Assembly (NCBI GenBank): GCA_014650415.1 | Contig: BMUX01000012.1 | Coordinates: 215,271-279,270 of the forward strand | Source: Streptomyces spiroverticillatus | GTDB taxonomy: Bacteria > Actinomycetota > Actinomycetes > Streptomycetales > Streptomycetaceae | DNA length: 64,000 nt | Direction: 5' to 3' | Position numbers and translations under genes: made by a program | Notes under the pieces: model-generated | What the model was told of the DNA's origin: nothing | Database searches by the model: none | The model's input: the letters and a program-made list of their open reading frames with translations, nothing else | Shown here: positions 16,916-25,205 of the stretch, in pieces | Layout of the letters: each line of letters opens with the position of its first letter | How positions within the stretch are numbered: position 1 is the stretch's first letter

Positions 16916-18211
16916 ATGACTGCCGCAGACTCGGAGGACACCGCCTTCCCGGACGTACTGGCCGCTGTGGACCTGCTCGCCGTCGACGGAGCGGTGCCCA
17001 AGGGGGGCGAGGCCCCGGCCGACAGGCTGGGCGGCGCCTCGCTGGGACGCCCACTCGCGTACTCCCTCTCCCATACGGCCACGGACGCGCACCACGACGT
17101 ACTCCTCTGCTTCCCCTTCGACCTGGAGGAGCCGGCGGAGGCTCTCGGCTACCAGGAGGCCACCCTCACCGTCCGGTTCGAGGACGAGGCGTACGCACGG
17201 TCCCTGTACCCGGCAGCGGCCACGACCACGGCTGACGGCGCGGAGATCTCCGCGTTCGGGCTCGGCCAGAACCGGCTGCGCTGGACCTTCCGGGCCCCCG
17301 GTCGCGGCGGAATCCTCCGGCCCGACGGCCGCTGGGCCCAGACCGTCGTACGCCTCCCGGCCACCTCGGACGCCGTCTCCGGGCAACTGGACCTGAGCGT
17401 GGTGACCGTGCAGCCGGTGCTCGGCGGTCTCCTGCGGCGCCGCGAAGCACAGGCGGTGACCGGGACGCGATTTTGGATCCCGGCCGAGGACGCCTGGCGG
17501 TCGACGACCGGAATCACCGAGGACGGCATGCTGCCGGGCACCTGGGCGCTGGCACGCCACGAGGACGACGAAGCCGACGAGACCGCCGGGGAGCCGGCGC
17601 GCGAAGAGCTGCCACCGGGGCTCCGCAGGCTGTGCCTCGCCGTGGACATAGAGAAGTACAGCGCGCGCGACACCGCGGACATGATCCGCCTGCAACGCGT
17701 GCTGCTGCACACACTGCGGACGGCCTGCCGACGTGCCGGTGTGGACTGGCACCGTTGCGGACGGCAGGCCCAGGGCGACGGCTACCTCCTGGTCCTGGAA
17801 CCGGGCATCGACGAATCCCGGGTCGTACCCGCCCTGCTGGCAGGCCTGGCCGGCGCACTGGCCGAGGCGAACGCGCACGCGGCCACCGAGGACGTACGCA
17901 TGCGCGCGGGCCTGCACCAGGGCATCGTCCACGAAGCGGACAGCGGGTACGCGGGCAACGCGGTGATCCTCCTCTTCCGTGTCCTCGACTCCGACGCCGT
18001 CCGCCGGACCCTCGCCGAGACCGGCTCCACCCACCTGGTGGCCGCCTTCTCGGACGCGCTCTACCACGACCTCGTCGCCCACGGGTACGCAGGACTGTCC
18101 GCCCAGGGCTTCCAGCGCGTCGAGATCGAGATCAAGGCCAAGAACTTCACCGGCGTGGCGTGGATCCGCGCGGTACGGCCACCGCGGAATCACCAAGAGG
18201 CGCACGGATGA
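16916..18211 (+). CDS. Class III nucleotide cyclase-fold protein
   Basis: A protein of 431 residues. The C-terminal half has the class III cyclase pattern: CLAVDIEKYSARD with the first metal aspartate at about 244, and AQGDGYLLVLE with the second at about 288, then RAGLHQGIVHEADSGYAGNA. The transition-state Asn/Arg segment normally after that (VNxAAR) is not conserved (VILLFRVLD), so it may be a divergent or inactive cyclase, or may make another nucleotide. The N-terminal 230 residues are unassigned and probably beta-rich. ATG 16916 follows AAGGGGAAG; the gap to the Crp-type gene is 32 bp. A cyclase-fold protein beside a cNMP-binding regulator suggests a signal producer/receiver pair. Confidence 0.72.
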   Translation: MTAADSEDTAFPDVLAAVDLLAVDGAVPKGGEAPADRLGGASLGRPLAYSLSHTATDAHHDVLLCFPFDLEEPAEALGYQEATLTVRFEDEAYARSLYPAAATTTADGAEISAFGLGQNRLRWTFRAPGRGGILRPDGRWAQTVVRLPATSDAVSGQLDLSVVTVQPVLGGLLRRREAQAVTGTRFWIPAEDAWRSTTGITEDGMLPGTWALARHEDDEADETAGEPAREELPPGLRRLCLAVDIEKYSARDTADMIRLQRVLLHTLRTACRRAGVDWHRCGRQAQGDGYLLVLEPGIDESRVVPALLAGLAGALAEANAHAATEDVRMRAGLHQGIVHEADSGYAGNAVILLFRVLDSDAVRRTLAETGSTHLVAAFSDALYHDLVAHGYAGLSAQGFQRVEIEIKAKNFTGVAWIRAVRPPRNHQEAHG

Positions 18212-18246
18212 GGTTGCCCGGAGCGCAACGCGCCGTCCGGGCAACC
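18212..18246. terminator. Rho-independent-like hairpin between convergent genes
   Basis: A perfect 11-bp inverted repeat (GGTTGCCCGGA with its complement) encloses a 13-base loop, directly after the cyclase-fold stop and before the aldehyde dehydrogenase stop. No U tract is present, as is usual in Streptomyces. It probably terminates the 10.4-18.2 kb operon and may work in both directions. Confidence 0.65.
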
Positions 18247-18257
18247 GAGGCGAAGCT

Positions 18258-19781
18258 CTAGAAGAACCCGAGCTTCTTGGGGCTGTAGGAAACCAGAAGG
18301 TTCTTCGTCTGCTGGTAGTGGTCCAGCATCATCTTGTGCGTCTCGCGGCCGATGCCGGACTGCTTGTAGCCGCCGAAGGCGGCGTGTGCCGGGTAGGCGT
18401 GGTAGCAGTTGGTCCAGACGCGGCCCGCCTGGATGGTGCGGCCCGCCCGGTAGGCGGTGTTCATGTCGCGGGTCCACACGCCCGCCCCGAGCCCGTACAG
18501 GGTGTCGTTGGCGGTCTTCATCGCGTCGTCGAAGTCGGTGAAGGAGGTGACGGCGACGACCGGGCCGAAGATCTCCTCCTGGAAGACCCGCATCCGGTTG
18601 TCGCCCTCGAAGATGGTGGGCTGCACGTAGTAGCCGCCCTCCAACTCGCCGCCGTGCTCGATGCGCTGACCGCCCGTCAGGATTTTTGCGCCCTCCTGCT
18701 GGCCGATGTCCAGGTAGGACAGGATCTTCTGGAGCTGGTCGTTGGAGGCCTGCGCCCCGATCATCGTGTCCGTGTCCAGGGGGTGGCCCGGCTTGATGAG
18801 TTCGGTGCGGGCGATGGCGGCTTCGAGGAACTCGCTGTAGTGCCCGCGCTGGATGAGTGCACGCGAGGGACAGGTGCACACCTCGCCCTGGTTGAGGGCG
18901 AACATGGTGAACCCTTCGAGCGCCTTGTCGCGGAAGTCGTCGTCCGCGCTCCAGACGTCGTCGAAGAAGATGTTCGGGCTCTTCCCGCCGAGTTCCAGGG
19001 TGACCGGCTTGATGTTCTCCGAGGCGTACTGCATGATCAGCCGCCCCGTCGTGGTCTCTCCGGTGAACGCGATCTTCGCGACCCGCGGGCTGGACGCGAG
19101 AGGCTTGCCCGCCTCCACGCCGAAGCCGTTGACGATGTTCACCACGCCCGGCGGCAGCAGGTCGGCGATCAGGCTCATCCAGTAGTGGATGGAGGCGGGC
19201 GTCTGCTCGGCGGGCTTGAGGACGACGGCGTTTCCTGCCGCCAGCGCCGGCGCCAGTTTCCAGGTCGCCATCAGGATGGGGAAGTTCCACGGGATGATCT
19301 GGCCGACGACGCCCAGCGGCTCGTGGAAGTGGTACGCGACCGTTTCGTCGTCCAGCTCGCTGAGAGAGCCCTCCTGGCCGCGCAGGGCGCCCGCGAAGTA
19401 CCGGAAGTGGTCGATGGCCAGGGGGATGTCGGCGGCCAGGGTCTCGCGGACCGGCTTGCCGTTCTCCCAGCTCTCCGCGACCGCCAGCTCCTCCAGGTGC
19501 GCCTCCATCCGGTCGGCGATCTTCAGGAGTACGTTCGCGCGCTCGCCGGGTGCGGTGCGTCCCCAGCCGGGGGCCGCGGCGTGCGCGGCGTCCAGGGCGA
19601 GTTCGACGTCCTCGGCGGTGCCGCGTGCCACCGCGGTGAAGGGGAGACCGTTCACCGGGCTCGGGTTCTCGAAGTAGCCGCCGCGCACCGGGGCGACGTA
19701 CTCGCCGCCGATCCAGTGGTCGTAGCGGCTCTGGTACGACATGATCGCGCCGTCGCTGCCGGGGGCGGAGTATCGGGTCAT
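18258..19781 (-). CDS. NAD-dependent aldehyde dehydrogenase (ExaC/AcoD type)
   Basis: A protein of 507 residues of the aldehyde dehydrogenase superfamily, oxidising an aldehyde to the acid with NAD(P)+. Visible are the PWNFP segment of the cofactor site, LELGGKSPNI with the general-base Glu and NQGEVCTCPSRAL with the catalytic Cys. The C-terminal AAFGGYKQSGIGRE block is typical. It resembles acetaldehyde dehydrogenases of the ExaC/AcoD group. ATG 19781 (MTRYSAP) has GAAGGAGG upstream; the open frame beyond it is shadow. The gene next upstream on the same strand is an AcoR-like regulator, and an inverted repeat 72 bp before the start is its likely operator, so induction by alcohols, acetoin or aldehydes is plausible. 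Confidence 0.93.
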   Translation of the reverse strand: MTRYSAPGSDGAIMSYQSRYDHWIGGEYVAPVRGGYFENPSPVNGLPFTAVARGTAEDVELALDAAHAAAPGWGRTAPGERANVLLKIADRMEAHLEELAVAESWENGKPVRETLAADIPLAIDHFRYFAGALRGQEGSLSELDDETVAYHFHEPLGVVGQIIPWNFPILMATWKLAPALAAGNAVVLKPAEQTPASIHYWMSLIADLLPPGVVNIVNGFGVEAGKPLASSPRVAKIAFTGETTTGRLIMQYASENIKPVTLELGGKSPNIFFDDVWSADDDFRDKALEGFTMFALNQGEVCTCPSRALIQRGHYSEFLEAAIARTELIKPGHPLDTDTMIGAQASNDQLQKILSYLDIGQQEGAKILTGGQRIEHGGELEGGYYVQPTIFEGDNRMRVFQEEIFGPVVAVTSFTDFDDAMKTANDTLYGLGAGVWTRDMNTAYRAGRTIQAGRVWTNCYHAYPAHAAFGGYKQSGIGRETHKMMLDHYQQTKNLLVSYSPKKLGFF

Positions 19782-19836
19782 GGCACGGCCTCCTTCGGGC
19801 GGTGCCGCCCGCCGTTGGACGGCACCGGCAGGGACG

Positions 19837-21204
19837 CTAGGCGGGCGGACGTTGCAACACCGTTGCAGGGGGCGTCGCGGACGCCGGCGCCGGTGATGGG
19901 TTCGCGCGCACCGGCGCCGGTGATGGCGTCCCGTGCACCGGCGCCGGTGCACGCAGTTCGGCCTCCAGTGCGCGTACGCGTGCGTGCACAGAAGGGTGCT
20001 GCCGTACGGAGGTCACCTCCGCCAGCGCCTGCCACACCGCCACGTCGTCCTCGCCCCACGGGCTGTGCACCCAGTCCGACAGCAGCCCCGGGTCCGCCCG
20101 CGCCACCAGCGCCGCCCGCAACTCGCCCTCCAGCCTGCCGCGCAGCCGTACGACGGCGGGGGCCTGCGACCCCGGCAGCAGCGGGCCCGCGTACGCGCCC
20201 ATCGCGGCGGCCACCGCACCGGAGCCCAGCCGCCGGGCCACCACGGTGAAGTCCGCCTCCACCGGCACCGTCAGCCGGTAGGGGCGCGAGCACAGCAGGT
20301 CGGGTCCCAAGAGTCGCCGCAGCCGGGAGAGTTCCGCGCGCAGCGTCACCGGTGTCACCGACTCGTCCTCGTACAACTCGCACAGCAGCCGGTCGCCGGA
20401 CAGCCCCTCGGGGTGGCGGGAGAGCAGCACCAGGATCTCGCTGTGCCGCCTGCTCAGGCGCACCTTGGAGCCGCCCGCCACCAGCAGTGCTTCGTCCCGC
20501 CCGAGGGCGTACAGCAGCGCGGTGTCGTCGTCCGCGCGCGGGGCGGGCCCGGACAGTGCCAGATGCGATTCGGCTGCCCGTGCCACCGCCTGCACGAACG
20601 CCAGGCTGTGCGGGTGGGCGAGGCTGTCGCCGCCGGTGATGTCGACGGCGCCCAGCAGCCGCCCGGTGTACGGGTCGTGCAGCGGGGCCGCCGCGCAGGT
20701 CCACGGGTGCACGGGCCGCAGGAAGTGCTCCGCCGCGAACACCTGCACAGGGCGGTCCAGCGCGAGCGCCGTCCCCGGTGCGTTCGTGCCCACCGACGAC
20801 TCCGCCCACCGGGCACCCGGTACGAAGTTCATCCGCCCCGCCCGCCGCAGCGACCGCGCGTCGCCCTCCACCCACAACATCCGCCCGAACGCGTCGCACA
20901 CGGCGACCAGGTGCTCCCCGTCGTGGGCGTACGCACCCATCAGTTCCCGGAACAGCGGCATCGCCCGCGCCAGGGGGTGGCTGTCGCGGTACGCGTCCAG
21001 GTCGTCGTTCGCCAGCTCCACGGGCGCGGTGCCGTCGGGGCTCACCCGGGCCCGTGCGGAACGCCGCCAGGAAGCGGCCACCACCGGGCGCACCGGGCGC
21101 TCCACCCGGCCCGCCGAGGTGAACGTCTCGTGCGCCCGGCGCAGCAGGCCGAGCCGCTCATCGGGATCGGCGCCCGGTTCCAGAGCCACCCAAGCGTCGG
21201 TCAA
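19837..21204 (-). CDS. GAF-domain transcriptional regulator (AcoR-like)
   Basis: A protein of 455 residues. Residues about 60-220 resemble the N-terminal sensor region of AcoR-type activators, with a GAF-like domain (FVPGARWAESSVGTNAPGTA, then DPYTGRLLGAVDITGG). A winged-helix region follows near residues 255-330 (KVRLSRRHSEILVLLSRHPEG, LRAELSRLRRLLGPDL). The AAA+ sigma-54 domain of classical AcoR is absent, as is usual in Streptomyces. The C-terminal tail is a Pro/Ala repeat coded by 27-bp DNA repeats. It sits directly upstream of the aldehyde dehydrogenase on the same strand and probably activates it. Confidence 0.85.
   Translation of the reverse strand: MTDAWVALEPGADPDERLGLLRRAHETFTSAGRVERPVRPVVAASWRRSARARVSPDGTAPVELANDDLDAYRDSHPLARAMPLFRELMGAYAHDGEHLVAVCDAFGRMLWVEGDARSLRRAGRMNFVPGARWAESSVGTNAPGTALALDRPVQVFAAEHFLRPVHPWTCAAAPLHDPYTGRLLGAVDITGGDSLAHPHSLAFVQAVARAAESHLALSGPAPRADDDTALLYALGRDEALLVAGGSKVRLSRRHSEILVLLSRHPEGLSGDRLLCELYEDESVTPVTLRAELSRLRRLLGPDLLCSRPYRLTVPVEADFTVVARRLGSGAVAAAMGAYAGPLLPGSQAPAVVRLRGRLEGELRAALVARADPGLLSDWVHSPWGEDDVAVWQALAEVTSVRQHPSVHARVRALEAELRAPAPVHGTPSPAPVRANPSPAPASATPPATVLQRPPA
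19853..19867. promoter_or_regulatory. Probable operator for the AcoR-like regulator
   Basis: A perfect inverted repeat, TGCAAC-ACC-GTTGCA, lies 72 bp upstream of the aldehyde dehydrogenase start, inside the last codons of the regulator gene. Its size and symmetry fit a dimeric helix-turn-helix protein. The regulator encoded next to it is the obvious candidate ligand; that link is inference. Confidence 0.55.
19882..19952. repeat. Three 27-bp repeats with palindromic core
   Basis: The core CACCGGCGCCGGTG, a perfect 14-bp palindrome, recurs with 27-bp periodicity at 19882 (one mismatch), 19909 and 19936. The last copy extends to a perfect 20-bp palindrome at 19933-19952. The repeats encode a Pro/Ala/Ser-rich tail of the AcoR-like regulator but could also form hairpins or bind protein. 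Confidence 0.7.
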
Positions 21205-21327
21205 CTCGTCCTCCCCGGCGAAGACTTCGGACGGCAGCGGGCCCCTCGGGCACCGAAAGCCCCATCGTCGTCCCGCCGGGGGAGGGCGGCAAGCATCCCG
21301 GCAGCGGCAACCCCGGTGCGGGCCCGG

Positions 21328-21576
21328 CTAGCCCTCCGACTGCGCGGCGATGATCAGTTCCTTCATCAGCTCGCGGCTCAGCTCCGGATCGTCCTCGAAC
21401 GGCAGCCAGTCGTACCCGCACCGGCACCGCATCCGCACCACGTCCCCCCACCTGCCCCCGGCGGAGAACCCGGTGACCGCCTCGCAGCCGGGACAGGCCA
21501 TCGGTCCCTCGCCCGCCACCACGATCGGCGCGAGCATCTCGATCGACCAGGGGTCGAGCAGTTCGAACTCCTCCAC
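21328..21576 (-). CDS. Small zinc-ribbon-like hypothetical protein
   Basis: A protein of 82 residues with two cysteine pairs, CPGC near residue 28 and CRCGYDW near residue 51, spaced as in a zinc ribbon. The rest is acidic. It has no signal peptide. It lies 10 bp downstream of a 72-residue coiled-coil protein on the same strand, so they form a small operon behind the acetamidase gene. Role unknown; nucleic-acid or protein binding is possible. Confidence 0.6.
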   Translation of the reverse strand: MEEFELLDPWSIEMLAPIVVAGEGPMACPGCEAVTGFSAGGRWGDVVRMRCRCGYDWLPFEDDPELSRELMKELIIAAQSEG

Positions 21577-21586
21577 GACCGCGCGC

Positions 21587-21805
21587 CTACCGGGGCGGGA
21601 TCTCGCCGAGCTGGGCGCTCAGCGTCCGCAGATCGCCCGTGGGGATCCCCGAGAGGGCGGTCACCTCGTCCAGGTCCTGCCCGGCCTGCGCGGCCGCCAC
21701 GGCCTCGGTCTCGACGTCCGCGCGGGCCGCGTTCAGCGCGACCTCCGCCTCCCGCAGCCGCTGTACGGCCAGTTCCAGCGCAGCCAGGCTCTTCTCGGTG
21801 TCCAT
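21587..21805 (-). CDS. Small coiled-coil hypothetical protein
   Basis: A protein of 72 residues starting at ATG 21805. Residues 5-45 form a continuous Ala/Leu/Glu-rich amphipathic helix (SLAALELAVQRLREAEVALN) with coiled-coil heptads, followed by a short ALSGIPTGDLRTL helix that looks like a degenerate helix-turn-helix. It starts 51 bp after the acetamidase stop on the same strand. No known family recognised. Confidence 0.5.
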   Translation of the reverse strand: MDTEKSLAALELAVQRLREAEVALNAARADVETEAVAAAQAGQDLDEVTALSGIPTGDLRTLSAQLGEIPPR

Positions 21806-21856
21806 GCTGCGGATACTGGCACGGGAGGGGAGCGCACGGCCAACCGGCGACGTGGA

Positions 21857-22876
21857 CTAGACGAGACCACCGAGCGTCCCGGCCACCTCCCGCAGGTGCC
21901 GGTGCAGCCCCCGGTGCGGGTCCCCGGACGGCAGCCACTCCTTGCGGATCTTGGCCACGCACGTGTAGTTCGTGTCGCAGACGTTCGCCAGCGGCGCCTC
22001 ACCGGCCTGGCTGACCAACTGGTACGCGTCCAGCTCGGACAGCCCGTAGTCGCGCGCCAGCCACTGCACCAGATCCAGTTGCGAGATCCGGAACGCGTCC
22101 TCCAGAGGGCGCGCGGACCCCGTCGACAGCAGATGCGTGTCCGACTCCAGCCGAGGCCACGGCGTCGCCACCCCCTTGAGCAGCTCCACGACCACCACCG
22201 TGTTCATCGCGCACTCCACCGCCACGCCACAGGTCTCGCCCTCGCCCTGCCGGGCGTGCCCGTCGCCCAGGCTGAGCAGCGCCCCCTCCACGTTGACGCC
22301 GAGGTAGCAGGTGACACCGGCCCGCATCTCCGGGGTGTCCATGTTGCCGCCGTGCGCGTCGGGCACCAGCGCCGAGCGCACCTCCAGGTTCGCCGGGGCC
22401 ACCCCCACGGTGCCGTGCGTCGGGTCCATCGGCAGCTCCACCTCGATGTCGCTGTCCCGCGCCCGGAACAGACAGGTGCGCCTTGCGCGATCCAGCTCCC
22501 ACATCCACACCACCTCCGGCAGTGGTGCTTGCAGGGAGGCCGTGGTGTGCGTCGAGGTCAGCGCCCCGAACAACGGCACCGTCGTCGACGCCGCCCAGTC
22601 GCGGGCCGGCTCGATCGACACGAAGTGCACCGCCACGGTGTCGCCGGGCTCGGCGCCCTCCACGTAGAAGGGCCCCGTCTGCGGATTCAGGAACGGGAAC
22701 TCGCACACCTGCGACACCAGGTCCTTCTCGGAGCGCACCCGCCCCGCGAAGCAGTCCTCGGTGTACAGATCGAGCACCGTGCCCGGTGCGATCCGCGCCA
22801 CGGGCGCGGCCCCGCCGAACGTCCAGGCGTACTCGCCCTCTTGAGGCCGTACGGTCACCACGCGGGGATCGGTCAT
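21857..22876 (-). CDS. Acetamidase/formamidase family protein
   Basis: A protein of 339 residues matching the FmdA/AmdA family, which hydrolyses short-chain amides to acid and ammonia. Characteristic blocks are GDTVAVHFVSIEPARDW near residue 70, HGGNMDTPEMRAGVTCYLGV and EGALLSLGDGHARQGEGETC, the latter holding the metal-site Asp/His. ATG 22876 (MTDPRVV) fits the family length of about 320-340; the longer frame upstream is non-coding. It is divergent from the proline-rich membrane protein gene across 178 bp. Likely provides nitrogen from amides. Confidence 0.88.
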   Translation of the reverse strand: MTDPRVVTVRPQEGEYAWTFGGAAPVARIAPGTVLDLYTEDCFAGRVRSEKDLVSQVCEFPFLNPQTGPFYVEGAEPGDTVAVHFVSIEPARDWAASTTVPLFGALTSTHTTASLQAPLPEVVWMWELDRARRTCLFRARDSDIEVELPMDPTHGTVGVAPANLEVRSALVPDAHGGNMDTPEMRAGVTCYLGVNVEGALLSLGDGHARQGEGETCGVAVECAMNTVVVVELLKGVATPWPRLESDTHLLSTGSARPLEDAFRISQLDLVQWLARDYGLSELDAYQLVSQAGEAPLANVCDTNYTCVAKIRKEWLPSGDPHRGLHRHLREVAGTLGGLV

Positions 22877-23054
22877 CGCTGAGCTGCTCCACTTCCGGGG
22901 CGGGACGGGTCGGACCCTTCGTACAGGTCGCAGGGGAGGCCGTCCAGGTGCACGCGCCCCCACAGCATCCGGAATGTTGCGGTCCGCCACGGGCTGGGCC
23001 GCAACTTCGGCACAGGGCTCGCGAGTTGTCCCCGTACGGCCGACCCTGGAGGGT

Positions 23055-23597
23055 ATGGCCACGCCGCCCGTACCACCGCACCAGCCGCCCGGAGGAGGCT
23101 TCGGCCCTCCTCAAGGCCCCCCGCAGGGCCCTCCGCAAGGACCACCCCCAGGAACGCCTCCAGGACCCCCCGAGGGGCCGCCCCAGGGCCCGCCGTACGA
23201 CGCACCGCCCGGCGGCTACGGCCCGCCGTCCGTCGGCGGCGGCCACGGTTGGCCCCCCGAGGGACCGCCGCCGGACGGGCCCGCAGGACCGCCCGGCGGA
23301 TCCGGCGGCGGCCGGCGCTCCCTGGTGCTCGTCCTCGCCGCCCTCCTGGCGATCGCCGCCGTCGTGGCCGTCGTCCTCGTCGTGACCGGGGGCGACGACT
23401 CGAAGAAGCCGGTCACGCCCACGACCACCAGCCCCGCACCGAAGCCGACCTTCAACCTTCCGACGGAGTTTCCCACCAGCCTCCCGACGAAGCTTCCCTC
23501 CGGATTCCCCACGGAACTGCCGAGCGACTTCCCCACGGGCATCTTCGACGACCTCCCCACCGACATCCCCTCGGACCTGGAATCCCTCTTCCCCTGA
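23055..23597 (+). CDS. Proline-rich single-pass membrane protein
   Basis: A protein of 180 residues. Residues 1-85 are a cytoplasmic Pro/Gly-rich tail with PPQGPP repeats, followed by one membrane helix at about 88-109 (SLVLVLAALLAIAAVVAVVL) and an outside tail made of short repeats such as LPTEFPTSLPTKLPSGFP, ending in acidic residues. GGAGGG precedes ATG 23055. Such Pro-rich single-pass proteins are common in Streptomyces and of unknown role. The repeated PT/PS units suggest an extended stalk at the cell surface. Confidence 0.72.
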   Translation: MATPPVPPHQPPGGGFGPPQGPPQGPPQGPPPGTPPGPPEGPPQGPPYDAPPGGYGPPSVGGGHGWPPEGPPPDGPAGPPGGSGGGRRSLVLVLAALLAIAAVVAVVLVVTGGDDSKKPVTPTTTSPAPKPTFNLPTEFPTSLPTKLPSGFPTELPSDFPTGIFDDLPTDIPSDLESLFP

Positions 23598-23769
23598 CAC
23601 CGGCCCCGGTGCCAGGACGGGGTGCACCCCACCCCTCGGTGTCACGGGTGCTGGCCCCCCACCGGCTCCGGGGGGTGACGCCATGGCCGGGACAGGACGT
23701 GCTCCGTAGCGTTCCCGGGAGACGCGCGCCGCAGACGCGGTGCGCGCCTCCACAGACCGGAGCCCCCAC

Positions 23770-24831
23770 ATGCCTCAGGCCGTCGACGCTGCGCCGGTGC
23801 ACCCTGCCGGCACCACCCCCGGAAGCGATTTCGCACCACTGTTGCGCACGGTCAGAGGACAGGGGCTGCTGGAGCGCCGCCACGGCTGGTACACCGCCCG
23901 CGCGGCCGTGAATCTGTGCTCGCTCGCCGCCGTGGTCACCGGGGTGATCCTGCTGGGACACACCGGGTGGGTGCTCCTGCTGGCCGTCCCGTTCTCCTTG
24001 GTGTGGACGCGCACCGCCTACCTCGCCCACGACGCGGGGCACGCGCAGATATCCAGCAGCCGCCGCACGAGCCGCTGGATCTCGCTCATGCACGCCAACC
24101 TGCTCCTCGGTATGAGTCAGTCGTGGTGGAACTCCAAGCACGAGAAGCACCACGCCAACCCCAACCACGTCGACAAGGACCCGGACGTCGGCGTCGGCGC
24201 CCTGGTGTGGACGCAGCAACAGGCCGCAGGACGCGAGGGTTTCGCCCGCTGGCTCACCCGTAACCAGGCCCGGCTGTTCTTCCCCATGCTGCTGCTCGAA
24301 GGTATCGCCCTGAAGGTGTACGGGTTCCAGGACCTGCGCCGCCAGGACCGGCGCGAGCGCCGCACCGAAGGCGCCCTGCTGGTCGTCCACCTCGCCCTCT
24401 ACGCGACGCTGCTGCTGACCGCCATGTCACCGCTGACGGCGCTCGCCTTCGCCCTCCTGCACCACGCCCTGTTCGGCCTCCAGCTCGGCATGGCCTTCGC
24501 CCCCAACCACAAGGGCATGGAGATGCCCGACCCCGACGGCGAACGCTGGGGACATCTGCGCCGCCAGGTCCTCACCTCGCGCAACGTCCGCGGCGGCCCC
24601 GTCACCGACTGGTTCCTCGGCGGCCTGAACTACCAGATCGAGCACCACCTCTTCCCGAACATGCCGCGCCCCCACCTGCGGCTCGCCCAGCCCCTGGTGC
24701 GCGACCACTGCCGGGCGGTCGGCGTCCCGTACACCGAGACCGGACTGCTCGACTCGTACCGGCAGGCCCTGGGCCACATGCACGAAGTGGGCGCACCCTT
24801 GAGGGAGAAGCCTGCCGTCCCGAACGGGTGA
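23770..24831 (+). CDS. Membrane fatty acid desaturase
   Basis: A protein of 353 residues of the membrane di-iron fatty acid desaturase family. All three histidine boxes are visible: HDAGH near residue 93, HEKHHANP near 126 and QIEHHLFPNMPRPHLR near 290. Four hydrophobic spans surround them. It introduces a double bond into acyl chains in the membrane, probably for fluidity control. ATG 23770 (MPQAVDA) is the first good start. The first box is one residue shorter than some delta-type enzymes, so regiospecificity cannot be read. Confidence 0.92.
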   Translation: MPQAVDAAPVHPAGTTPGSDFAPLLRTVRGQGLLERRHGWYTARAAVNLCSLAAVVTGVILLGHTGWVLLLAVPFSLVWTRTAYLAHDAGHAQISSSRRTSRWISLMHANLLLGMSQSWWNSKHEKHHANPNHVDKDPDVGVGALVWTQQQAAGREGFARWLTRNQARLFFPMLLLEGIALKVYGFQDLRRQDRRERRTEGALLVVHLALYATLLLTAMSPLTALAFALLHHALFGLQLGMAFAPNHKGMEMPDPDGERWGHLRRQVLTSRNVRGGPVTDWFLGGLNYQIEHHLFPNMPRPHLRLAQPLVRDHCRAVGVPYTETGLLDSYRQALGHMHEVGAPLREKPAVPNG

Positions 24832-24913
24832 ACCACTGCCGGAGGGAACCTCACCGGCCCGCATTGCGTTCTCAGAAGCAGGAGCGGCGACAGCCGCGGA
24901 GGAGGCGTCGAAG

Positions 24914-25096
24914 ATGTCGAAGAGTTCGAAGGTCGCGGCCGGCGGTGTCGTCGTCGGCATCGCCCTGATCTGGATCATCGGTTTCTGGCCCGCGCTGCTG
25001 GTCATGGTGGGCGTGCCCGTCGCCGCCTACCTGATGCTGGACAAGACCCAGCGCCGCAGGCTCCAGCGGATCACCCGCAAGGAACTGGGCCGCTGA
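24914..25096 (+). CDS. Small two-span membrane protein
   Basis: A protein of 60 residues with hydrophobic segments at about 8-24 (AAGGVVVGIALIWIIGF) and 26-42 (ALLVMVGVPVAAYLML), then a strongly basic C-terminus (KTQRRRLQRITRKELGR). GGAGGCGTCGAAG precedes the ATG. It lies between the desaturase and MOSC genes on the same strand. Function unknown. Confidence 0.65.
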   Translation: MSKSSKVAAGGVVVGIALIWIIGFWPALLVMVGVPVAAYLMLDKTQRRRLQRITRKELGR

Positions 25097-25205
25097 AGCT
25101 CCGCCGCGACGCCGCCCGCACCCCGGGGCGAAGCCTCCCCGGCGAGCCCCCGCAGCCGCCCGTATAGGCTCGCGATCGATCATCTGTACGGAGAAGGGGG
25201 CCCTC

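Noticed and set aside
18252..18276. Second small hairpin (GAAGCTC arms)
   Set aside because: Seven-base stem inside the end of the aldehyde dehydrogenase; too weak beside the 11-bp hairpin next to it.
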